Positions 23,838 through 35,499 of a stretch of 64,000 nucleotides of DNA are shown piece by piece. Position 1 is the stretch's first letter. Every line of letters starts with the position of its first letter. This stretch comes from Physcia stellaris. Taxonomy: Eukaryota > Ascomycota > Lecanoromycetes > Caliciales > Physciaceae. The position numbers and the translations under genes were made by a program. The stretch is taken from positions 44,401 to 108,400 of the forward strand of contig JABSSW010000082.1 in assembly GCA_018902385.1 (NCBI GenBank), given 5' to 3'. The notes below the pieces were generated by a model. The model did not search any database and was not told where the DNA came from. It saw nothing but the letters and a program-made list of their open reading frames with translations.

Positions 23838-25540
23838 TTATATAATAACGCGATCAAACAAAAGTTGAAAAGTCAAAAAATCGATTTCACGAAATCGTTT
23901 GATGCGTGATTTCTTTTTTTTTTCGCGAATAAAACGATGCATTTTTCGCAATTCAAATCGAATGTTTCGAAAAATCGTTTCGAATGACATTTGATCGTTG
24001 AATATGATTTTAACAACAAAATGCATGATTTCATTGCGTTGAATAATATGAATTTCGAAATTAAACAACAAAACGACGTAACAATTGACAATCATGTGCT
24101 TTTTGCGCATTCAATTGTTTTCGAAATAGTTTTTTTCGTCGAATTTCATGACGATCAATAACGTGATTCGATTGATAATTAATTCGAAAACAATAAAATT
24201 TTCAATTCAAATTCAAACGAAATCGTGCAACTCGTTTTGTGCGATTTTGATATATTTTTTCGCATTTGTCATTTTGTTGTCAGTTAATCAGATTAGAATT
24301 GCGTGAAATTTGAACACAACAGTGAAAAAAAATAAAAAGAAAACGAGAAAATTGAAAAAAAAAATGACGTATTTGATTTTGATATTTTCACATGCATGAA
24401 ATTGACAAAATTGACGATATATTGCAAACATGATCACGTTTAACGACGTCAACATGTTTTTGTTTTGATCGATAATAATCACACGAAAAAAATTGATGTT
24501 TTGAATTCACATTTCGTTTTTTAGAAAAATCAAAAAAATCGTCGTAGTCATTTCAAATTCGATCAAAACAAAAGAAAAAATCATCGAGAAATTCATATTG
24601 ATGTTTGTAACTTTTATGTTCACGAAAAATAACATTTTCAATTTATTGATATTGAAAATAACGTCGAATTCGATAAGAAAATTCGAACAAAAACGTTTGA
24701 TTCATTTCAATTGTTGATTATTCATTCAGTTGATTTGTTTCAAAATTCGCTTGATAAAAATATTATTGACGTTTCGTTCGTATTCGTATCGAGTGTAAAT
24801 TGATCGCGTCGAATCAAAAACTTGAATCGAATCAAATTTTTGATTCGAAAAAATCGAATTAAATTTGAAATTTTGAATTTGAAATTTGTTTTGATATCAA
24901 GTCAAACTTTGTAATTAAATTTGAAATTTGAACTTGAAAATTTGATTTGATTTGATTTTTTTTTAAAAATAATCAAATTTGAAATAAATATTACGTTTTA
25001 AGAAAAAATAATGCAAAAAGATAATGCATTTATTAATAACTTTTTATTATTAGAACTTTTTTTATTATAATTAGTATATGATGTCATTTTCAAATCAAAT
25101 TCAAATTTTAACATTGAGTTTGAAATTGATTCAAATCAAATTCAAACTTTAAATGAAAAGTTTGAATTTGAATCAAACTCAAGTCAAACTCGAACATGTC
25201 GATTTGAAACTTGATTCGACGATCAATTTAATCGAATGCGAATGATCATGTCATCGAATTTTTCAAAAACGACAAATAAATTCAATATGATTTCGCGTTG
25301 ATTGCGAATGACGAAAAAAATGAAATTGTAATATTTTTTTCGATCAATATGCAACATTTTATCGAAATTTCGTTCGATGTTGATCAACACGCGATCAAAT
25401 TGTTCGTAAATGAAAATTGATCGATAAGTTTTAGCGATATTTAAAATTTTGTTGTAATCAAATGATCGAAAACGATAAATTTCATAAAAAAATGAATTCG
25501 ATTGCAAAAAATGAAAATGTTTCAATTGATTTTTTTGCAC
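23838..25540 (-). pseudogene. MULE transposase relic
   Basis: Read on the minus strand. About 24690-24560 aligns by eye with the start of the MULE catalytic core: IFNINKLKMLFFVNIKVTN, in which the usual D-x-T-Y-K-T-N-x-x-x-MP-L and GVT features are recognisable, then NFSMIFSFV and a Glu. About 24482-24288 has DQNKNMLTSLN followed by CQFHACENIK, matching the C-x-x-H-x-x-x-N-I block of MULE transposases. N-terminal (25540-25223) and C-terminal (24110-23838) pieces flank it, and a dispersed repeat (24842-25010) interrupts it. No continuous frame survives. The assignment agrees with the inverted termini and the 9-bp duplication. Confidence 0.65.
24842..25010 (-). repeat. Dispersed repeat, inverted copy of 16029-16185
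   Basis: The reverse complement matches the left copy over about 160 bp, including the end tattttttcttaaaacgtaa. It lies between the N-terminal and core parts of the transposase relic, so it inserted into the MULE. Confidence 0.6.
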
Positions 25541-26008
25541 GCAAAATATTTAGATTTTCGACTTTTCAAATTTACGATCAATTCGTTTGTAATTGATGAA
25601 CAATCGTTATTTGCAATTCAAAGTTCGAATGTGAATCAATTCACGTTGACGATTGATAAGATTTTCGATCGTGTTTTTGTGTTCGTTCAATTTTTTGTAA
25701 TTTTTGATTTCGATTTGATGACATATGCAATGATAATATTTGCGAAAATTGTTTGCAAAATCGCAAAAATTAATGACAACAACGAAATCTTGATTGAACG
25801 CATAATTTTGAAATCGTTCAATAATTTTTTCAGAAATTTCAAATTGTTCATCGTCTCGAGAAAATTTCAAATAAACGAAAAATATGATATCGATGAATTT
25901 TTGTATCGCGAGAACAAAATTGCGATCGAAAACGAAATGAGAAATTCAGACGATCATGACGACGATAATATCGATTTGAAACGAAAACAACGAAATCAAC
26001 AATTGTAA
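25502..26008 (+). other. Unexpectedly long open frame in the mutated island
   Basis: 168 codons are open, ending in an acidic then basic tail (NSDDHDDDNIDLKRKQ). No family recognised. It overlaps the likely 5' part of the MULE gene on the other strand and may be a chance frame in TA-poor sequence, where stop codons are rare. Confidence 0.25.
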
Positions 26009-26299
26009 CAATAAATTCAAAAAACAAAAAGAAAAATGAAAATGATTTTGATCGTGTGAAATTCATTAACAAAAAAACGATGAGTTAATGAATCAATTCG
26101 AGTTTTTTCAATTTTTTCAGACATTTGATTAAGAGCATTTATTTTTCAACATCAAGAATTTGATATATTCAATTTTCGTGAAAACGACAACGAGATGATT
26201 TGCACGTTGCGCAGCATGTGTGTGGGGAAAAAAATAATTGAATTTTGAATAGATGAAAGTCTCATCAAAATCGATTGGCGAATGTTTATTAATGAATTT

Positions 26300-26337
26300 C
26301 GCGTTGCGATCTTACCTCGCGCCCTCTAGACATCCCG
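26300..26337 (-). repeat. Right terminal inverted repeat of the MULE (outer 38 bp)
   Basis: Ends ccctctagacatcccg and mirrors 15029-15066. The three differences from the left arm are transitions. Confidence 0.88.
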
Positions 26338-26346
26338 GCTTTCTAA
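26338..26346. repeat. Target site duplication, right copy (GCTTTCTAA)
   Basis: Exact copy of 15020-15028 placed directly outside the right terminus. Together the two mark the insertion as a clean transposition rather than a recombination product. Confidence 0.85.
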
Positions 26347-27655
26347 TATCTGGCACGAGGATGTGCTTTTTCCTACAACAGGTACCCCCGGAATGTTACG
26401 ATGACATGTTATGGATCGGAATAGTCTAGGTCTCGTATAGATTGGCACGATTTCGTGGTCCTAGTCTCGACCTGCCTGTCTCGAAAGATCAACCATCCAC
26501 TTTCCGCGACGATCAAGACTTTTGAAACATCATCTGGTCAATTGCATAATTGCGAAAAGTCTGTGCCGCTAATTGTTGGGGTCGGACAGTCCGCACCTGA
26601 TACGAGTAGGACGTCCCATTTTCGTGGAGGCTGCTTCAGTTCTGCGTGGTAACGCCTTGTTGAGTCAAGAATTGGTTTCTAGACTTCTAATCGACGCATT
26701 ATTTCCGAGTTTGTATCATATTTCATCTCTTCCTTTGCTCTCATGACGAGGATCTGGTTTGTCAATCTGGACCGGACGAGAGAGCATGTTCGAGTACGTC
26801 CCAGCTCTGTACAAGGTTCGTAGGCGTACATCACCAGCGCAATCAATAATGAATTTGCAGCAGAAGCCCGTTCAAGCAATCGTAGCAATACGATTTTATT
26901 CATTTCATTGGGAGCTAAACGTTTTAGATACTACGCATTAGTCGAAGAGTCGCAGTCACTCAATACATGGCTATTTTTGGTACGGATGACCAGATATCCA
27001 CTGGAAGCTCACCGTTTTCTGTTCTATAAAATATGAGCTATATGCCTTTGATATCAGATAAGAAATGCCGCAGATCGTAACTCTCTATTCTCGGCCTCCT
27101 GCAGTGTAGGGTGACATCTGCACAGTGCCGCTATCGCTTTAAGGGGCGAGAGGGGTTAGAACCACCCCCACGGTACCATCCATCCTTGAAATTCGTTTCA
27201 TGGCTTGCATGCTGTAGCTCGACAGCCGACCAAGAAGAAGAAAGACAGAAAATCTTTCTTTCTCCATGCGAAGATGGGAGATCTCATCTTCCAAATTGCG
27301 AATCGCAATTTGGTTGTCGTTTCGAGGAAGACTTGAGTCATGCACACCATCGCGTGCATTCAGCCTCACACGCCGAACCTATTGCTGATCAGGATCTGAG
27401 TACAGCCCCACAGTGCACGGGTATTTGTGTCTTCAGCTTTGTAGGTCCTTCTCTACCCACCTGCAACTTTAGGGGGTCTGATCAATATTGACGTTTCGGA
27501 TCGTGATACATGATGTCTTCCTCGGACTATCGCCCCCCCGTAGGGAAAAGGAAACCGATGATAATTCAAGAGTCACTCATCGACACCTTGCTCTCGTAGA
27601 GGGGTTTTATCACAAAATTCTCTGTATCGTCGGCGCTGATCTTGTGTTGGTCAAA
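26347..27655. other. Intergenic, no supported gene
   Basis: Normal base composition resumes at the target duplication. A minus-strand segment near 27300-27240 (DNQIAIRNLEDEISHLRMEK) resembles the zipper side of a fungal bZIP but has no basic region in frame. It is treated as chance or a tiny relic. Confidence 0.45.
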
Positions 27656-29346
27656 ATGACACATGCTTTGAGCAGTTTACCCCCAGATGCCACTGGCACT
27701 CCTCCTTGGGGAAGCGGAGAGCCTCCATGGGGTTCAGGACGACCACCGTGGGTAACGGCAATGGCAACTACAACTTTGGCTCGTTCACTCCCAACGTCTT
27801 CGCCATCTTCAGTATCGTCGGCGGTTGACCTGCTTGTAACCACGGCCGCATCAGCGACCTCTGGAAGTCCCCCAACAACTGTGATGGGACATGAGGGAGC
27901 ATCCCATATCTCATCATTTCCGGGAGCTCTTATCCAAGGACCCTCCTCTAAGGACATTAACCTGCTGATTGGAGTACCGTGTCTCTTCCTGGCCCTCTGC
28001 AATGCAGCGGTCATAGGCCGCTTTTGCGCTAGGCATATGGCAAGGTTACGGCTCGAGGCCGATGATTGGATGGCTCTAGTCGCTCTGGTCCGTCTTTGTT
28101 GACGAAGAAAGCTTAGAAAGTGTTATCGCTGATCAGATTTTCCAGGTCTTGCTTACAGCTCTATCGATTGAGCAATTTGTGTGTGAGTCTGACCTTTTTT
28201 TGCTTTGGATAAAATTGGGTGACCCTTTTCATACCGCTATAGCGCGTATGAGCAAACGGTAACCTGGCTTGGGAAGCACGTTGCATCCAGCAATACTTTC
28301 ATACCGTGCGAAGATATCATATTCCAGATACGAGACTCCATCTTCTAGGCTTTGTATTCTACAACGAGAATCTGTTGTGGAGCTAATCTTTCTATTAACG
28401 ACCAGTGGCACATTACTTGACCAGGTGGTTCTCAGACGGTTCGCCAACTACAGCCCTGCTCGATAGCTTAGGAAGAGTGAGTTCCCTGCCTACGACATTG
28501 CCACATTCGAGAGTCGGCAAGCAGCTAACTTCATATACATAGATCGGGATCGCAGATCAGATGACATACAATTTCCTCATCACCGCCGCACGCCTCTCAG
28601 TCCTTCTGCTATACCGTCGCATATTCTCACTCGTCCAAAGATGGTTCCGGTATGCATGGTGGTCATGCTTCGCCCTTATCCTCGGCTATTGCATCGCACT
28701 GCTCGTAGGCTTTCTGACAGCGTGCCATGGAATCTCGCAAGCAGGACATATCTGCCGCAATCATTATGATGTTGCGACAAAGACGCCCATGATTGTCGCA
28801 TGGCTGAACATCGGAGTCGATACGTCTCTTCTAGTTCTACCGATGCGGATGGTTTGGATGTTGCAGTTGGCTGTAAAGAGGAAGATAGGGGTTTGCGCGA
28901 TGTTTGCTCTGGGCACAGTGTAGGTCCACCTTACTTTTTGCTCTCTAATTGCACGACTGACTCTTGCGAAGTGGCGTCGCAGTCAGCGTAGCACGTGCAA
29001 CCGTGTTGGTGAACATGAAACAAGGCTTTGGTGGTAAGTGTTGCAACTCACCACATAGATCAGCAGCACACGCAACTGATACTAGAGTACAGGCGGCTAC
29101 GGTACTGCCTTCGCATGCTGGACTGTAGCAGAACCTGCAGTAGCCCTGCTATGTGCTAATCTACCGCTTTTGCGTCCGTTATTTGCGAACGCCTACAGCA
29201 AACTATCGACAATCCGTAACAGAACTACTTCTACTACATCCGACAATGTAACCCTTGTAAAGCCTCAAATGTCATCGAATGCGGAACATAAGACGGCGTC
29301 TGTCTCACCAGTCTCGACAAGCCAGGGCTCTACTTCTCCAATCTAG
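27656..29346 (+). CDS. Fungal rhodopsin-like seven-helix membrane protein (Pth11/SAT-like)
   Basis: Seven exons are proposed (27656-28087, 28146-28180, 28243-28305, 28425-28476, 28543-28919, 28972-29033, 29093-29346), 424 residues in frame throughout. The N-terminus is Pro/Gly-rich (PPWGSG twice) and Ser/Thr-rich, probably outside the cell. Seven hydrophobic helices follow: the first near INLLIGVPCLFLALC, then an ADDWMALVALV segment, a GKH loop, and MTYNFLITAARLSVLLLYRRIF split over two helix ends. The last helix contains WTVAEPAVALLC and is followed by LPLLRP. This layout matches the fungal rhodopsin-domain family to which Pth11-like surface sensors belong. The tail is Ser/Thr-rich and likely cytosolic. 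Exons 2-4 are the least certain; other donor sites near 28092 and 28182 are possible. Confidence 0.72.
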
Positions 29347-31226
29347 GGGTTGGAAGACAATCGAGGAGAAGTAGAGTCAAGGCATGTAGTTTCATACCAC
29401 TAACTACCCAATCATGAAAATGAGAAGAAGTTGAAGTCGACAGAACCTGACGCTGGGACTGAGCTTAAGTGTCTGGACTGTGGTCAGGAGGAGGCGACGG
29501 CGATACCGGAAGCAAGAGGGCATTCCGGGTAGCTACGAGATCATGGAGCGTCAGCTCATGACGAGGTTTTTCATGGGATCATCATTGACCCAGGCGCGTC
29601 AAGGGCTTTCCAACAGGTTGACTTGGTTATGTCGCAGCACAGGAAATGGACCAGTAGGTACTGGTATATCAGCGTGGAAAAGTTACTTGCATTGTCTCGG
29701 CATCCTCTCAGTTCCCTTCTCCCCCAAATTTGTGTAATGTGAGAGGATTGTTCAATTAGAGCAATTTTGCACCCCTGCATCAACACGTTCACATTTCCTT
29801 CCGGCCTAGAAGATCAACAAATGCTAATTGTGGACAGCAGGAACTCCGTTCTACAGACGCTGACTGTCTACAAGACCAAAGTTGCTCGGAGAAACGAATT
29901 CACTATCATCATGGGTGTACCGAGGAGGCTCTTTTCCTTGTGAGTTCTTAAGGTCCTAAATGATCCTGCATAACCAAATCATCGCGTGTTGTAGGTTTGT
30001 CTACTGAAGCATGCTTGCGTCACGGCTTCGTCAGTGGTCGCTCCACTGGCTTGTGATCGTAGAATCTCACCACAGAAATGCGGAGATGGAACAGAGAAAG
30101 GTCGACTAGGGATTTTATTTCCGTCCTGTTGGTATTCACGAATAGACGATCTTGTACGGGTTCGTCTGCCATCTTTGATGACGTGGGCTCTATCTTCTGG
30201 ATGATGCTCTAAGAGATGAAGATCTTACTGACAATGGTGGGATACTCGTAGTTTAGCTGAGCATGCGCCGATTCGTTCCCTCAAGCAACTGTCGTTATCT
30301 AGCCCTGAGTTAGGGATGAGACAATAGAGTAAATTTCAATACCTTGTCCGGAAACATCGACAACTTACGGCAGCTTGAGGGGCTCGGTAATGTCCGGGAA
30401 AATCTCAGCCCATCAAATTAAAGTGCCTTCTCGTTCAACTCGCAGCCTCAGTCAGGGTTATGTCTGAATCGACAGCTTATACATCCTACAAGATAACGCT
30501 AGGAATTCCAAGGTAAACATCAACGCCATGCATTCAGCATACCAACAAGTACTGTTGCTGAATCCTGTTGGTTGAAGTAGAACGAGTAATCTCCGATCTG
30601 AGTTGCTCTGCTGCTGACTTTGCTATTGATCTCAAGTTAAATTATGAAAGTCATACCTTGTTCAGTTGACATTGATTTGGGGAAGCGAGCAAATTGCCCG
30701 ATCTCTGCTGATCCAGTGTTCATCATCCTATCAATTTTTCAAGCAAGGATACTATGACGCAGCTGTCTAGCGGTCACATAAGCGAATGTAACGCCAACCG
30801 AAGGGGTCCGAATAAGCGCTGCCTTTTGATTGTCTGCTTAGATCTTGACCTCCGCTCCGCCCCGCACCGTTCGTTACTCAATCTCTGTGGAGAATCTGTG
30901 CAAAACTTCGATCATTGGATTGATTGTACTACCCGGCTCGGAAAGCCACAGGCCAGTGTACCACCAGGTGCTACTGATTGAGCCATTCAATGGCGAGTAT
31001 CCTATCACCCAGAGAAATCCAACCAAATCGTCTTAAAGACTTGCCCTGATGAGGCTCTAGTATCTGCGCCAGCAAGTCCCGCTTGAGGTTCCACCAGTGG
31101 TCAGTGCTCCCTTGCAGGCGTCCGAAACCCCGCAATGATTTCACGATAGCGACAGCTTCCTTGAATAGATCACCATCCTGTCCGCTCACTGTCCGACGTG
31201 GTTGCCATGTGCACTAATTGCTTGTA
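29347..31226. other. Long intergenic stretch with a possible retroelement fragment
   Basis: A plus-strand segment at about 29556-29710 contains FHGIIIDPGASRAF, similar to the D-x-G-A-S active-site region of retroelement aspartic proteases, but the frame is short and closed upstream. The remainder (29740-31226) shows nothing supportable. Confidence 0.3.
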
Positions 31227-33434
31227 ATGCCTCCCAACTTTGAGGAATGCAGCGCTGATTTTCTGGCGCATGCGAGAGATCGCTATAGCCAATATATCTT
31301 CAATGGGACCGGTGGCAATCTTACGGGTGGTGCTCAGTCGCCATTGATCACCGTCGAGGGTTGCAAACGCTTGTGTGGCTCAGGAACACAATATTATCCA
31401 TGGTGCGTCCTATAGATACTTCGGCGAATGCGTGATTGAGTGGAGTATAGGAAGGATGCGGCCAACACCATCACGACATGGGTTCTACCCATCATTGGCC
31501 TGATTGTACAAGCTCCGTGGGAGAGCAACCAAGCATGGGAGACGACGTTGGCATTCTTCCGTTACTTGGGATCACCGATTTCGATTTTAGCATACCTGCT
31601 ATGGAACATGAAAGTCACCGGCAAGGCGGCAAAGATGGTCGACATGTCTGTTAAATACGACGAATTTCCCGAGGAAGGCTCAGACTTCTCTGAGATGAGG
31701 GACTCTTTGTACATTCTATGCATCATGAATCAATGTAAGCTCGGTCGTCTCGACCTTGTTCGTATCTTCTACCTGCAAATACCTACCTGTTCTCGTAAAT
31801 GAGTAATTAGCTTACTGTGATTGATTCTCTAGACTCGATGAAAGTCTCCCTTCCACCTACAGAGTCGGAGTCGTTACTCCGCATTGTCCTATTCGACAAC
31901 ACACTGCAAATGCACGGTTCCATGGAATCTCGTGACAATATTGTGGCTAGGCGTACAGCACTGGCTCGGGCACTACGCGAAGGTCGGAAAAAAGGCGTCA
32001 TCCCCGTCTTTATCTCGTTCCTTTGGTATGTATTCGCACTTGCGCTCTCAATCGAGCTCGCCTACGACGAAATTGGGGGAATGAAACGGCCCATAATCTC
32101 GCAATGGGCTTGCTGGTCGGCTGGCTTCCCGTTTTGGTGGTCGCAAGCACTGTCGACCGCAATTCCGTATCAGCTGACGCAGTCTGCGAGAAGCTGAATG
32201 ATCTCATCAGAGAGGTACGCGAGGCACTGCTTTATCAAAGCACCATTCAAAGAGATAGGGCGACGACGAACAGCGAAGAGAAGAGTCTGGACTGGGTAGA
32301 TACTCTCCGAGATCAGTCATTCGAGGACGACTTCTTCACGGCCTTTGGAGGTCAAGGACGAAGTCACTTCCACTATGGCGTAGCACATCCAATCTTAAGT
32401 GCTATCGAAATCAAATTCATGGCCGAGCGCGGGCGAGGTTGGCTTCACGACAGTGCCGCAGCTAGAGAAGCCATGATATTTGGATCCAAGAACGTCAATG
32501 GCCTCAAGATGTTTGACTTGCGCATGGCATGGCAAGTGATCAGCGCTACGATTCTCTTCTGCGGTGCCACCTTCGGCTCCTTCTACATCTCCTGTACGCT
32601 TGAAACCCTTTGTCAACTCCCTCACCCCCTTTTAAAAAAGCATACCATCGCTGATTCCAACTCCCATAAGGGTTCACACCAAGCGTGGGCCTTGGCTGTC
32701 GCACCGGCGGTTACCTCATCCACATAGTCCTCGCGCTCGGGCTCCTCCTCATTGAAGTTGGGACCTGGTGCCTCACGCACGATACGACGCACACCTCCCA
32801 CGACCTCATACGCCGCATGAGCAGCAAGCTCGAGCGCCGCTTCACAGACCCCGACACCGGTCTCCACCACTACAGCGTCCTTCACCGCCTCTTCAAGTAC
32901 CTACAATCCTCCGCCTTCCGTGATGTTGTGAAAATGCTGGTGATCCGGCCTCTCGAGGCCTTCAACGCCGGTTGGCTCATCTATATCATATTTGCGCAAA
33001 CCTTCGGCTCGTACCAGACGTGCGAGTGCATGGCGTCAACATGGGCTGTCGGGCGTGGCGGTTTCATCGACTTCTCCAATTCTTCGCAATACCATGGCCG
33101 CAGCGTCTACACATACTGGTCTGTCGGCGTCGCGCTATCTTGCACGGTCATGGCGGTCGGGCTGTGGTATATCGTGCACGAGTACTGTACGCAGGGGCAC
33201 ATGAGCACGGAAGACTATGGTAGAGCGATGCAAGGACTGAAGATCACGAGATGGTATAAGCGACATACGCGCTTTGTGCGGTTTCTGCCAAATAGAGTGC
33301 TCAGATTGGCGAAGAGGGTCGGGTTTGCGATGAGTGGGGGGAGAAGTCGGAGGAGTCGAAGGAGTTTGGTGTGGACCGTTCATGAGAACGAGAGACCGAT
33401 CCCGAGACATTCGGCTGACCGAGAGCAAGCGTGA
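31227..33434 (+). pseudogene. Multi-pass membrane protein of a conserved fungal family, with a frameshift
   Basis: Exons 31227-31402, 31451-31734, 31833-32593 and 32671-33434; all three GT-AG introns (48, 98, 77 bp) join in frame. The family is a fungal conserved membrane protein of unknown role: ITVEGCKRLCG, then W-KDAANTITTWVLPIIGL, QAPWESN and the LGSPISILAYLLWNM helix. Later come VRRTALARAL-like and FLWYVFALALSI segments, GWLPVLVVASTVDRN, TPSVGLGCRTGGYLI, and a final group of helices ending in a basic tail. Inside exon 3 the frame must change at the G-run 32075-32079 (GGGGG): upstream reads AYDEIGG, downstream NETAHNLAMG, one frame apart. One more G would restore a single frame of roughly 660 residues. 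So this is either a real frameshift or a base-call error. No short intron explains it. Confidence 0.7.
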
Positions 33435-34300
33435 GGGAGAAGAAAGGCTCAATTCAAATGCCAATAGACAGAACCCTAACCCAGCTCTGTTTCCTGGAAT
33501 TTCGGATGCATTTCATCCATGCGTATCGGATCAGCCACCATTCGTTTGTTCGGACCAAGGTAAGCGCGCGGGCATTGGAGTAGAGCTATCGTGGGATGAG
33601 ACAGTGTAGTCACCTAACGCTAGGGTGACTTTGGTTTGAAGAACAAAGATATTGAGACATACAAAAGCCGAAAAGGTAGAAAAACCAAGACCTTCTAAAA
33701 AATAAGTAATCCCCATACCCAATGTGAGACGAAGGAGCACATTTTCTTCCCATTTTGCTAATAATCTGCATAGGCACAGTAGTGCTAGCATCACACATCC
33801 CAAAAGGCTGAGATCTATGCTATCTTAGCACAGAAGTGGCAATAAATGAATAGATATACTCCTTAATCCGTTGACCTACGCCTCGAGAAACCATGTTCTC
33901 TTCCCACTACTCTCTGTTCCAACTAAAAAAATCCATGCATCCCAACGCTGATCATGAACTTAAGCGTCCTTGTCACAGTCGAGATGCAAAGCAACTCGGT
34001 GTTGTATCAGCAGCATCGATTTCGATTTATTGATTAAGGTATCCCAACATCTAGGCTTCCTGAGATCCCCAAAAAAATCAGCAAGGCTTTGGGTAGGCGG
34101 ACTGGGTATGACTCATATTTTTCCTTTCCCACTCAAAACTGAAACTTTATTTCCTTTTGCTTTTTAGCAGCGGCGGATTCTCCTTTACATCAATCTCAGG
34201 ACTGTTTCATTGCATAAATAGACTCCCGTTATCTTGACAAGAGTTCAGATCCTGCTCTTTGTCTAGTGATATAGTTCCAGAGAAATAAGGAAAACATAAG
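33435..34300. other. Intergenic, no supported gene
   Basis: No domain or splice structure. Probably the 3' region of the membrane protein gene and the promoter of the next gene. Confidence 0.5.
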
Positions 34301-35499
34301 ATGGGTGGCAAAGCATTTTCATCCCGACCCTCTTCACTGAAAGTCGTGCGCTTGACGCCATCAAGATACCTTGAGCTGTGCGACGAATGCGAGAAGTAAG
34401 TTTTCAACCTTGCGTCTCTTCCTCTTCTTTGAAAACTTAAGTCCATCACCACTGCTTGCTTGACTCTACCATTTCCCCTACTAACAGAGCATATAACAGA
34501 AATCTATTCCCCTTCTACGCCCACATCAACACTCCCCCCGAAGCGCCCAACAAGCCCGATCACGGCGACATCGACATTCTAGTCCTTGGCCCTCTTCATA
34601 AATTTTCCCGAGAAGAAGTCGCAGAAGCGCTAGGCGCCAAAGACCACCTCCAGCAAATGGGAAGCGTCAGCTCGTTCGCGATCCCAATACCCGGCTCCGC
34701 CGGCGATGAGTGCTTCCAATTGGATATCCGACTTTGCAGTACCAAAGATCTATTCCAGTGGAGTACTATGCTTTACAGCTATGGAGACCTGTGGCGCATC
34801 CTAGGATGCGCTGTTAACCGCTTCGGGTTCACCATCAATGACACGGGACTCCAGCTTCGCGTTGTGGAGATTGAACATTACAGGCCGAAAGAATGTTTGC
34901 TTTGGCTGACTTCCGATTCCACGATGATGATGGATTTTCTAGACTTAGATGCGGATCGATTTAGAGTCGGGTTTTCGGATCTGAATGAAATCTTCATGTG
35001 GGCTACTTCGTCCCGGCTTTTTCGGCGCCGCTGTTTCGAGAAACAAAGACCTAAGGTTGAGGGCAAGAAGGCGGAGAGACTAATGTATCTGGACTTCGTC
35101 ACGCGCTGGCTTCCTCAACACCCGGAAAGAGGCGGCTGTGGTGATGGAGATGACCTAGTTAGAGAAGGATTGAGAGAGGAAGCTCTGGCGAAATTTCAAA
35201 AGCACGACGAGTTGGGTACGAACTTAGAGAGCCATAGGAAGAGGACGTTGAAAGATTCCATGTGGAGCAAAATCGCGCGCGCCCTCCCACTGAAAGGCAC
35301 AGTTTTAGGAGAAGCGGTGGTGGCTCTCAAGTCACTCATGTCTTGGCAAGATGGCACACCTGGCTTCTCGACCAAGAGCGAGGAAACAGTCGAGCGGGTA
35401 CCGGCGTTGGATGAGGAGGTTGTTGATGACGTGATCGTTCCTTGGGTGCTGAGAAACTGGCAGGATGTTGTTAGTGCGAACCGTAAGAATCGGAAATGA
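34301..35499 (+). CDS. Nucleotidyltransferase-fold-like fungal protein
   Basis: Two exons (34301-34395 and 34488-35499) joined over a 92-bp intron with a ctactaacag acceptor give 368 residues. It starts MGGKAFS. Near residue 55 is DHGDIDILVLG and about 40 residues later FQLDIRLC. The G-D-x-D spacing with a third acidic residue in a later strand is like the metal site of the nucleotidyltransferase (pol beta) fold. The basic C-terminal half (FRRRCFEKQRPKVEGKK) could bind nucleic acid. Such proteins are common in ascomycetes, usually as uncharacterised single genes. Enzyme activity is an inference from the motif. No signal peptide. Confidence 0.7.

Larger units (their letters stand above)
15029..26337 (-). 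mobile_element. Mutator-like (MULE) element with nested Gypsy, 11.3 kb
   Basis: The whole first AT-rich island is bounded by inverted termini and a perfect 9-bp target duplication. The termini agree at 35 of 38 outer bases, and similarity continues weakly further in (for example catcaaaat on both arms). A MULE transposase relic is read on the minus strand in the right third. Removing the candidate nested Gypsy (about 7.9 kb between the direct repeats at 15460 and 23225) leaves about 3.4 kb, a usual size for a fungal MULE. The interior is hypermutated and none of its frames is likely to work. The strand given is that of the transposase. Confidence 0.8.

Noticed and set aside
15029-26337. Starship-like giant element
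   Set aside because: No tyrosine recombinase (DUF3435) captain was recognised at either end, the element is only 11.3 kb, and long inverted termini with a 9-bp duplication fit a MULE instead.
27139-27369. bZIP-like segment IRNLEDEISHLRMEK
   Set aside because: Only the zipper side resembles bZIP; no basic DNA-binding region in frame and no exon partner found.
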